5,168 bases of DNA from an uncultured Lachnospiraceae bacterium (lineage in GTDB: Bacteria; Bacillota; Clostridia; Lachnospirales; Lachnospiraceae), in contig OMSM01000224.1 in the NCBI GenBank assembly GCA_900313745.1, positions 1 through 5,168 of the forward strand. Direction: 5' to 3'. Numbering within the stretch: position 1 is the stretch's first letter; each line of letters starts with the position of its first letter. The position numbers and the translations under genes are program-made. Under the pieces are notes generated by a model that saw only the letters and a list, made by a program, of their open reading frames with translations, did not search any database and was not told where the DNA came from. This document shows positions 1-5,168 of the stretch, in pieces.

Positions 1-1503
1 GTCACCTTCTCGGAGGAAGGAGGCTACGCAAAGCTTGCGGAGGCCATGGGACTCGACCTTGTCCACCCGTGGCCGGAGGATGCGATTAACACGCTGCGCT
101 CCGCGCTGGCGATCTTCGGAAGGCACTACAAGGCGAAGGGCGGGGCGAAGCTTCCGCTGACCCTCGGCGACGCTTTTCTGATATATCTTTCCGTGTACAC
201 TGCGGATTCCCTGCTCACGGATTCCGGGCAGGTGATTGATGCGAGACTCTCCAAGCTGTGGAACGAGTTTTTGACCGAGACGGGAGAAGATCAGATCAGT
301 CTCGTGGAGAACAGGGAAGCCATCGAGGCGGAGGGCGGAATTCTCGATACCCTGATGCGCTCGCGCGTCTACGGCAAAACTCACCCGCTGGTCGTCGCAT
401 TCCTTTACGACAAGTCGCCGGAGGAGTCCGCGTGGATATACGGCCATGAGCTCGGGAGAAATGACATCGAGAACGATTACACCGGCGTCGTGAAGACGCT
501 GCGCTACGATCACTGTTCGGATGAGGAGACGCTCAGGGAAGCGGTGAACAAGGCGGTGAACGCCGGAGCCGAGCTGATCTTTACCACCTCGCCCGCGCAG
601 ATGGCGGAGACGCTGAAGTTCGCGATTCATTTCCGGAACGTGAAGTTCCTTAACTGCTCGGTGAACCTGTCCCACAACGCGGTTCGCTGCTACTACGGCC
701 GCATGTATGAGGCCAAGTTCGTCATGGGCGCGGTGGCAGCTTCAGTGTCCTCCAACCACAGGATCGGCTATCTCGCGACCTACCCGCTCTACGGCACCAT
801 CGCGAGCATCAACGCCTTTGCCATCGGCGCGGCGCTGGTGGACCCGCAGGTTAAGCTGTACCTGTCCTGGACCTCCGTGAAGGGAAGCGACTGGAAGCGG
901 GAAATGACCGGAAAAGGTGTGGACATCATCTCCGGTCCGGATCTCATCATGCCCACAAAGGCCAACAGGGAGTACGGCATCTACCGGCTGAAACCCCTTG
1001 ACCGAAGCTCCGCCGAAGAGGAGAGCATTGCAGGGGCAGTCCTCTCCAACGCAGACGGGAAGCCGTTTGTCATCGAAAATATCGCGATGCCGGTGCTTAA
1101 CTGGGGCCGCTATTACGAGCTCATTGTCCGGAGCGTGCTCGACGGAAGCTACAGCTCAAGGAGCATCGCGAGAAGCGACAAGGCGCTGAACTACTGGCTC
1201 GGCATGTCCGCGGGCGTGATCGACGTCTTCCTCTCGGAGAAAACTTCCTACTACACGAGGCGGCTCGCGGAGGTGATGAAGAACGGGATACTTTCTGACA
1301 TGCTTCATCCCTTTGACGGGGAGCTGCACTCCCAGAGCGGCCTCGTGAAGGGGCCGGATGCGCCGGGACTGACGAGTGAAGAGATCATCAATATGCGGTG
1401 GCTTAACGACAATGTTGTCGGCCGGATACCGGACATCTCGGAGCTTACCGAGGAGGCGCAGCGCACGGTTCGGATCTCCGGCGTGACGGAGCAGGCGGAC
1501 TGA
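1..1503 (+). CDS. BMP-family (PnrA-like) ligand-binding protein, 5'-truncated by the window edge
   Basis: The frame is open from base 1 to the TGA at 1501-1503 (500 visible residues). The first in-frame ATG, at 46, has no ribosome site and sits in continuous coding sequence, so it is probably internal. After about 115 mostly helical residues comes a BMP/periplasmic-binding-type domain. It begins near HPLVVAFLYDKSPEESAW and continues through GAELIFTTSPAQMAETL, RCYYGRMYEAKFVMGAVAA, GYLATYPLYGTIASINAFAIG and ALNYWLGMSAGVIDV. BMP proteins such as PnrA bind purine nucleosides for ABC import. From memory, clostridial relatives of this type are about 650-700 residues, lack an obvious export signal, and have an N-terminal part resembling ParB/sulfiredoxin-like domains; that part is not in this window. 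No permease or ATPase gene follows, and the next gene is a phosphoesterase 66 bases away, so a soluble sensor or binding role is as likely as transport. The family call is firm; ligand and location are inference. Confidence 0.8.
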   Translation, partial: VTFSEEGGYAKLAEAMGLDLVHPWPEDAINTLRSALAIFGRHYKAKGGAKLPLTLGDAFLIYLSVYTADSLLTDSGQVIDARLSKLWNEFLTETGEDQISLVENREAIEAEGGILDTLMRSRVYGKTHPLVVAFLYDKSPEESAWIYGHELGRNDIENDYTGVVKTLRYDHCSDEETLREAVNKAVNAGAELIFTTSPAQMAETLKFAIHFRNVKFLNCSVNLSHNAVRCYYGRMYEAKFVMGAVAASVSSNHRIGYLATYPLYGTIASINAFAIGAALVDPQVKLYLSWTSVKGSDWKREMTGKGVDIISGPDLIMPTKANREYGIYRLKPLDRSSAEEESIAGAVLSNADGKPFVIENIAMPVLNWGRYYELIVRSVLDGSYSSRSIARSDKALNYWLGMSAGVIDVFLSEKTSYYTRRLAEVMKNGILSDMLHPFDGELHSQSGLVKGPDAPGLTSEEIINMRWLNDNVVGRIPDISELTEEAQRTVRISGVTEQAD

Positions 1504-1555
1504 CGGCGTTCCGGCGCCGCATCCGGTAAAGCAGCATTCACGGATTATCCTCAGC

Positions 1556-1559
1556 GGAG
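1556..1559 (+). promoter_or_regulatory. Ribosome binding site for the metallophosphoesterase
   Basis: GGAG lies 10 bases before the ATG at 1570 and supports that start. No terminator lies between the previous stop (1503) and this site; the only hairpin (1504-1519, five G-C-rich pairs) has no T-run, so read-through from the BMP gene is likely. Confidence 0.6.
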
Positions 1560-1569
1560 AAGCAGTAAA

Positions 1570-2241
1570 ATGAGAATTCTGGTTGTTGCGGATGAAGAAT
1601 CCAAGGCCCTCTGGGATTTTTACGACCGGTCCAGGACCGAGGGCATAGATCTCATTATTTCCTGCGGGGACCTTCACCCGGATTATCTGCAGTTCCTGGT
1701 GACGATGGTCAACTGCCCCCTGCTCTATGTCCGGGGAAACCACGACACGAAGTATGACCGCAATCCTCCGCTGGGGTGTATTGACATCGACGACAAGGTA
1801 TATGACTTTCACGGGCTGAGAATACTTGGGCTCGGAGGTTCGATGCGGTACAAGCCGGGCCCGGACATGTACACCGAGGCGGAGATGCGCGCCAGAGTAA
1901 GGAAGGCGGGAAGGCAGATCCTTTTAATGAACGGTTTTGACCTGCTTGTCACCCATGCGCCGGCAAAGGGGTACGGCGACCAGGAGGACCTCCCGCACCA
2001 GGGATTTGAATGCTTCAACGCTCTGATCAACCGCGTGAAGCCCAGGTACATGGTGCACGGGCATGTGCATAAGTCCTACGGCCACTTCGAGCGGGAGCAC
2101 GTCCATCAGTGCGGGACGAAAATTATCAATGCCTACGGGAGCTATATCCTGGAGATCGGGGACGATGAACATCCCGCCCCGGGCCGGACCGGCTCCGCTC
2201 TTTACGATCTTATTTTCAGCCTGAAGAAGAAAAAGCACTGA
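1570..2241 (+). CDS. Calcineurin-like metallophosphoesterase with a variant first metal motif
   Basis: This 223-residue protein has the ordered motifs of the calcineurin-like phosphoesterase fold: G33-D34 (SCGDLHP), G56-N57-H58-D59 (VRGNHD), H129 (VTHAP) and G164-H165-x-H167 (HGHVHK). These residues normally bind two metal ions and hydrolyse a phosphoester. The first motif, usually D-x-H at the end of strand 1, reads A7-D8-E9-E10: the Asp is kept but Glu stands where His is expected. From memory, this ADEESK/SDEESK start recurs in clostridial homologues, so it is probably a subfamily trait rather than damage. There is no signal peptide or membrane segment, which suggests the cytoplasm. The C-terminus is basic (SLKKKKH). 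The start is supported by GGAG 10 bases upstream. The 66-base gap after the BMP gene suggests one operon, and a terminator follows the stop. The substrate is unknown; a nucleotide would fit a nucleoside-binding neighbour, but that is a guess. Confidence 0.88.
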   Translation: MRILVVADEESKALWDFYDRSRTEGIDLIISCGDLHPDYLQFLVTMVNCPLLYVRGNHDTKYDRNPPLGCIDIDDKVYDFHGLRILGLGGSMRYKPGPDMYTEAEMRARVRKAGRQILLMNGFDLLVTHAPAKGYGDQEDLPHQGFECFNALINRVKPRYMVHGHVHKSYGHFEREHVHQCGTKIINAYGSYILEIGDDEHPAPGRTGSALYDLIFSLKKKKH

Positions 2242-2283
2242 ACGCGCACCAAATCCGCTGGAATCATGCGGACAAGGGCAGCA

Positions 2284-2307
2284 GAAGCCGGAAATCTTCC
2301 GGCTTTT
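2284..2307 (+). terminator. Rho-independent terminator after the metallophosphoesterase
   Basis: A 9-pair stem (AAGCCGGAA at 2285-2293 with TTCCGGCTT at 2297-2305, loop ATC) runs into TTTT at 2304-2307, about 43 bases after the stop codon. The T-run is short (TTTTGT), so termination may be incomplete. It separates the BMP/phosphoesterase unit from the lipoprotein gene. Confidence 0.7.
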
Positions 2308-2360
2308 GTAATGTCTGCGGACAGGCCTCGTCTTCATGGGCATGACTTAAGTAAAACTCA

Positions 2361-2387
2361 CCTGCCGGGACTTAGTCCGGAGGCAGG
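2361..2387 (+). other. Imperfect hairpin in the leader of the SIMPL lipoprotein gene
   Basis: CCTGCC (2361-2366) can pair with GGCAGG (2382-2387). Inside it, GGAC (2368-2371) pairs with GTCC (2375-2378) around a TTA loop, with unpaired G and GGA between the two stem parts. The structure ends 30 bases before the start codon and has no T-run behind it, so it is not a typical terminator. It could be a leader RNA structure or, since GGACTTAGTCC is palindromic about its centre, a protein-binding site. No role can be assigned from sequence alone. Confidence 0.4.
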
Positions 2388-2403
2388 CGCAAATTAACCT
2401 TAC

Positions 2404-2410
2404 AGGGGGA
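2404..2410 (+). promoter_or_regulatory. Ribosome binding site for the SIMPL lipoprotein
   Basis: AGGGGGA lies 7 bases before the ATG at 2418. It fixes that start, which also gives a signal peptide of proper length. Confidence 0.75.
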
Positions 2411-2417
2411 AAAACAA

Positions 2418-3236
2418 ATGGTGAAGAAGAGTATTATAACTGCGGTGATCTGCGCGGCAGCGCTGCTTACGGGATGCGCCCAGGCCGGCGCGGGAAAGGT
2501 TTCTGCGGCGGAGACGCCGGTTCCGCTTCCGGCGGTCACGGCGCCCGATTCCGCGGAGATCGCCGCGGAGGCGGCTCCCCGCCGGACAATTACCGTCACG
2601 GGAATCGGCAATGTAAAGCTTGCGCCGGACAAGGCGGAGATCAACCTCGGGGTGACGAGCGAGGCCGTGACCGCGGCGGAGGCCCAGCAGAAGAACAGCG
2701 AGGCAATAGACGCGGTCATCGAAGCGCTCACGGGTGCCGGAGTAGAAGAGAAGGACATCTCGACCGACAACTACAACATGTATCCCAAGTATGATTACAA
2801 CCGCGACGGCGCGATCATCGGCTATTTCGTAAGCAACAACCTCTCGGTCGCCAACCAGTCCATCGACGATGTGGGTGTGCTGCTCAGCACCGCGGTGAAC
2901 GCCGGCGCCAACGAGATCGGCGGAGTGAACTACACCTGCAGCACTTATGACGACGCTTACGGACAGGCAATGACGGATGCTGTGGCCTCCGCCAGGGCAA
3001 AGGCGGAAGCTCTTGCCGCGGCAGCAGGGGTCGAACTCGGAGAGACGGCGGAGATCACCGAGGGATACCAGAACACCTCCTCCCGCTACTCCAACACCCG
3101 CTTCAATGCGGATGCAGAGGCAATGAAGGCCATGGGTACAGTCGAGGAAGCGGCAATGGACATGGCAGTCAGCGTCCGTCCCGGCGAGGCGAACATCGCG
3201 GCCCAGGTTACGGTGACCTACTACATCGGGGAATAA
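2418..3236 (+). CDS. SIMPL-domain (DUF541) lipoprotein
   Basis: This 272-residue protein starts with a lipoprotein signal: MVKK, a hydrophobic stretch, then the lipobox LLTGC with the lipid-bearing cysteine at Cys20. It should be anchored on the outer face of the cytoplasmic membrane. An Ala/Pro-rich linker runs from about 21 to 54. The SIMPL domain follows: RTITVTGIGNVKLAPDKAEI (56-75), a helix rich in Ala/Glu (82-107), EKDISTDNYNMYPKYDYN (111-128), the strand-rich YFVSNNLSV (136-144), the helix DAVASARAKAEALAAAAGVELGE (187-209), and the closing RPGEANIAAQVTVTYYI. This matches the OMP28/BP26-like family, whose members oligomerise but have no well-established enzymatic role. A segment of about 35 residues (215-250, NTSSRYSNTRFN to the Met/Ala-rich part) is variable, as is usual in the family. 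The gene is framed by terminators on both sides, so it is probably transcribed alone, and it lies upstream of a cell-wall enzyme. Confidence 0.9.
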   Translation: MVKKSIITAVICAAALLTGCAQAGAGKVSAAETPVPLPAVTAPDSAEIAAEAAPRRTITVTGIGNVKLAPDKAEINLGVTSEAVTAAEAQQKNSEAIDAVIEALTGAGVEEKDISTDNYNMYPKYDYNRDGAIIGYFVSNNLSVANQSIDDVGVLLSTAVNAGANEIGGVNYTCSTYDDAYGQAMTDAVASARAKAEALAAAAGVELGETAEITEGYQNTSSRYSNTRFNADAEAMKAMGTVEEAAMDMAVSVRPGEANIAAQVTVTYYIGE

Positions 3237-3318
3237 GCGGAGCCTGATTCCGTAAACTTGAAGTACTTCTGCGGCTGAGACTGAGCATCATGTCCGGAAA
3301 AGACCGCGGTTTCTACAG

Positions 3319-3346
3319 GAAAACCCGGCGGAAAGGCCGGGTTTTT
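3319..3346 (+). terminator. Strong Rho-independent terminator after the SIMPL lipoprotein
   Basis: AAAACCCGGC (3320-3329) pairs with GCCGGGTTTT (3336-3345) over ten pairs, with a G-T pair possible below, around the loop GGAAAG. The T-run covers 3342-3346. It lies about 83 bases after the stop. The A-run on the left arm means it could also stop transcripts from the other strand, although no minus-strand gene is seen here. Confidence 0.88.
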
Positions 3347-3380
3347 CGGCAGTTATCTGCTTTTCTTCATTTACATGTGG

Positions 3381-3389
3381 TGTTAAAAT
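3381..3389 (+). promoter_or_regulatory. Candidate extended -10 promoter for the L,D-transpeptidase gene
   Basis: TGTTAAAAT fits the extended -10 pattern TGnTATAAT with one mismatch. It sits in the only clearly A+T-rich patch of this region, just after the terminator. The -35 area (about 3361-3366, TTTTCT) is poor, which an extended -10 can tolerate. A start near 3396 would give a leader of about 97 bases that includes the hairpin at 3439-3472. An alternative -10, TATAGT at 3421-3426, has no good -35 and would also keep the hairpin in the transcript. Confidence 0.4.
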
Positions 3390-3438
3390 ATTGTATTACA
3401 TGCGGAATACGACCACTAGATATAGTAGACAGAGCTTA

Positions 3439-3472
3439 CAAGGCAACGCGGGACAAGTCCTGCGGTGCTTTG
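3439..3472 (+). other. Long leader hairpin upstream of the L,D-transpeptidase gene
   Basis: Bases 3439-3454 pair with 3457-3472: 15 of 16 positions pair (two as G-T), with a single A-G mismatch at 3446/3465. The apex is GGAC-AA-GTCC, so in RNA the tip would probably open to a CAAG loop. It ends 20 bases before the ATG and about 10 bases before the ribosome site, without covering it. No T-run follows, so it does not look like a terminator. I do not recognise it as a known riboswitch; the GEMM-type cyclic-di-GMP consensus is not present. It may be an RNA structure affecting stability or translation, or a binding site in DNA. Confidence 0.5.
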
Positions 3473-3482
3473 CAGAAGAATA

Positions 3483-3487
3483 AAGGA
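3483..3487 (+). promoter_or_regulatory. Ribosome binding site for the L,D-transpeptidase
   Basis: AAGGA lies 5 bases before the ATG at 3493. The spacing is slightly short but usable. It selects this start, which places a membrane anchor directly at the N-terminus. Confidence 0.6.
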
Positions 3488-3492
3488 CAGCC

Positions 3493-5168
3493 ATGCAGTC
3501 ATCCACGAAAAAAGTACTTATCGCCATCATTGCCGTTACAGGAACGCTCCTTGCGGTCTATCTCGGCTTTGCGCATTACTTCTCGACTCATTTTCCCTTC
3601 AGGACGACGCTGAACGGGAATAACATCACCGGAATGACCGTCCGCCAGGTGAAGGAGATGCTCCTTATCAACACGGACGGATACGTCCTCACCATTGAGG
3701 GAAAGGGCGGCGTGAAGGATACTATTGACGGGGCTGCCATCAAGCTCACCCCCGTATTCGCCGGTGAGATCGAGGATCTGATGAGCGACGACCCGACCCG
3801 CGGCTTCGGCTGGATGGGGAGCCTCGTCGTCCCCACGAACTACCGTGCGGTGTCCGTGCTCCGGTATTCCGAGGAGGCCCTGGACCAGGCGGTGGACAGC
3901 CTTGCGTTCTTCCAGCCGGAGAATGTCATCGAGCCAACCGGGGCGGAGCTGGTCTACGAGGACGGCGAGTACAAGGTCCTCAGCGAAGATGACGGAGTGC
4001 TTCCCGAGAAGGACCAGATCCGGAAGGAGATTACCGAAGCGGTCATCGGCCTTAAGGAAAAACTTGTCCTCTCCGACGCATGCTACGGAAAGGCGGAGAT
4101 CACCTCCGAGGACCAGGAGCTGGTCCGTACGGCGAAGGCGATGAACAACATCATCAACGTCAACATCGAACTGCCCTTCGGCGATGTGACGGAGGAGATC
4201 GGCCCGGATCAGATAAAGGAGTGGGTGGATTTTGAAGATCCTTCCTATCCGCTTCTCGGGGACAAGGTGTACGAGTACGTCGCAGGGCTTGCAGAGAAAT
4301 ACGATACCTACGGCAAGGAACACGAATTTGTCACTACCGGAGGGGAAACCGTCACCGTGGCCTCCGATACCTACGGCTGGGAGATGGACGTAGATGCGAC
4401 GACGGAGTTTGTCATCGCCGCCGTTGCGTCAAGGACAAGCGGGGAAATCACGCCGGTCTATCTCCATGAGGCAGCGTCCCGGACATTCCCGGACTATGGG
4501 AATACCTATGCGGAGGTGGACCTGGACGAGCAGAAGGTGTACATCTATGAGGACGGAGAGATGGTCTTTGAGACGGACTGCGTTTCGGGCCGTGCAAGCT
4601 CCGGCATGGGTACGCCTCCCGGCCTCTTTAAGATCAACGCGATGGTCAGGGACACGGTACTTGTAGGCGTCGGCTACCGGTCGCCGGTCAGCTACTGGAT
4701 GCCTTTCAACAAGGGCGTCGGCTTCCACGACGCGACCTGGAGGGCGACCTTCGGCGGGGACCGCTATGTCTACAACGGATCTCACGGCTGCGTGAACCTC
4801 CCTTTGGAGTCGGCGAAGGAGATCTATAACCTGCTGGAGATTGACGAGCCGGTTATTGTCTACGGCGGCATGACCACGACCGAGGCTGTCGCGTACAGCG
4901 AGGAGAAGGAATATGTGGTCTCCAATGCGTCGGAGCGCACGGGACAGCAGGCTTCCGCACACGCGACGGAGACACATCTGGACGAGGTCGAGATGACGAT
5001 CGACCAGGTGCAGGCGATTGAGAACCAGGCCGCGGCAGCTCAGGCTGCGGCGGAGGAAGCGGAACGGCTGGCCAGCCAGAATCCCGACAATGCGGATGCG
5101 GCAGCGGCGGCAGCTGCGGCGAGAGCGGCATCCGATGCATTGGTAGCACAGGCAACGGATGCGCAGTA
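3493..5168 (+). CDS. Membrane-anchored L,D-transpeptidase (YkuD) with peptidoglycan-binding N-terminal region; 3' end outside the window
   Basis: Open from ATG 3493 to the window edge, 558 codons plus TA; if the next base is A or G, the protein ends there. L,D-transpeptidases make 3-3 peptidoglycan cross-links or attach proteins to the wall, acting outside the membrane. Order: short basic start (MQSSTKK), one membrane segment (about 8-27), then FRTTLNGNNITGMTVRQVKE (about 36-55), typical of the VanW/YoaR-type proteins. Two PG_binding_4-like regions follow, about 120-210 and 213-330; their boundaries are approximate. The YkuD catalytic domain is about 340-458, from YAEVDLDEQKVYIY to VIVYGG. 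His412 (GFHD) and S430-H431-G432-C433-V434-N435-L436 give the active site, with Cys433 as nucleophile. After the domain comes a polar linker and, from about 497, a Glu/Gln/Ala-rich tail ending in runs of alanine. The gene is separated from the lipoprotein by a terminator and has its own leader. Family call is very firm; the exact cross-linking role is inferred. Confidence 0.93.
   Translation, partial: MQSSTKKVLIAIIAVTGTLLAVYLGFAHYFSTHFPFRTTLNGNNITGMTVRQVKEMLLINTDGYVLTIEGKGGVKDTIDGAAIKLTPVFAGEIEDLMSDDPTRGFGWMGSLVVPTNYRAVSVLRYSEEALDQAVDSLAFFQPENVIEPTGAELVYEDGEYKVLSEDDGVLPEKDQIRKEITEAVIGLKEKLVLSDACYGKAEITSEDQELVRTAKAMNNIINVNIELPFGDVTEEIGPDQIKEWVDFEDPSYPLLGDKVYEYVAGLAEKYDTYGKEHEFVTTGGETVTVASDTYGWEMDVDATTEFVIAAVASRTSGEITPVYLHEAASRTFPDYGNTYAEVDLDEQKVYIYEDGEMVFETDCVSGRASSGMGTPPGLFKINAMVRDTVLVGVGYRSPVSYWMPFNKGVGFHDATWRATFGGDRYVYNGSHGCVNLPLESAKEIYNLLEIDEPVIVYGGMTTTEAVAYSEEKEYVVSNASERTGQQASAHATETHLDEVEMTIDQVQAIENQAAAAQAAAEEAERLASQNPDNADAAAAAAAARAASDALVAQATDAQ

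Noticed and set aside
1504..1519. Hairpin directly after the BMP stop codon (CGGCG/CGCCG, loop of six)
   Set aside because: The stem has only five pairs and no T-run follows, so it is not a credible terminator.
1627..1639. Palindrome CGGTCC-A-GGACCG
   Set aside because: It lies inside the phosphoesterase coding sequence, away from any start, and is explained by the encoded residues.
1156..1812. Minus-strand open frame of 218 codons spanning the BMP gene end and the phosphoesterase start
   Set aside because: It overlaps two well-supported + strand genes, including their intergenic gap, and its translation resembles no family I know.
2267..2323. Direct repeat TGCGGACA at 2267-2274 and 2316-2323 flanking the terminator
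   Set aside because: Eight bases recurring within 57 is weak evidence. There are no insertion-element ends or target-site features between the copies.
2308..2360. Search for a promoter of the lipoprotein gene
   Set aside because: No pair of -35 and -10 boxes with acceptable spacing was found. A promoter must be near here if the terminator at 2284-2307 is efficient, but I cannot place it.
3260..3269. Ten-base palindrome GAAGTACTTC after the lipoprotein stop
   Set aside because: It is too short, has no loop for an RNA hairpin, and has no second copy or promoter nearby to suggest an operator.
3290..3613. Possible + strand gene of 107 codons
   Set aside because: It reads through the terminator hairpin and the leader and then overlaps the start of the transpeptidase in another frame. 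It has no convincing ribosome site.
3499..4323. Long open frame of 274 codons on the minus strand
   Set aside because: It lies antisense to the L,D-transpeptidase gene, whose domains and active-site motif are clear. It shows no recognisable domain and arises from G+C-rich codon composition.

Overview
The window is a G+C-rich stretch (by eye) carrying four protein genes, all on the + strand. It looks like chromosomal DNA of a Gram-positive Clostridia-type bacterium, most likely Lachnospiraceae or a close relative. The support for this is protein resemblance: a soluble BMP-domain protein followed by a metallophosphoesterase starting MRILVVADEESK, a SIMPL-domain lipoprotein with a lipobox, and an L,D-transpeptidase with a VanW-type peptidoglycan-binding N-terminal region. 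I cannot name a genus from sequence alone. I see no mobile element, CRISPR array, tRNA or rRNA.

Layout: (1) 1-1503 is the 3' part of a BMP-family ligand-binding protein whose start lies upstream of the window. (2) 1570-2241 is a calcineurin-like metallophosphoesterase, 66 bases downstream and probably co-transcribed; an intrinsic terminator at 2284-2307 closes this unit. (3) 2418-3236 is a SIMPL/DUF541 lipoprotein with its own leader, which contains a hairpin, and a strong terminator at 3319-3346. (4) From 3493 to the window edge is a membrane-anchored L,D-transpeptidase (YkuD fold, SHGCVNL catalytic motif). It has no stop inside the window, so callers that need a closed frame will miss it. 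Its leader carries a candidate extended -10 promoter and a long, nearly perfect hairpin.

The first pair of genes looks like a cytoplasmic ligand-binding or phosphoesterase unit of unknown job. The last two are cell-envelope genes transcribed separately. The points most worth a second look are the leader hairpin before the transpeptidase and its similarity in core sequence to the one before the lipoprotein, the Glu-for-His change in the first metal motif of the phosphoesterase, and the alanine-rich tail beyond the transpeptidase domain. Nothing here amounts to a clear new multi-gene system; most of the window is ordinary core gene content.
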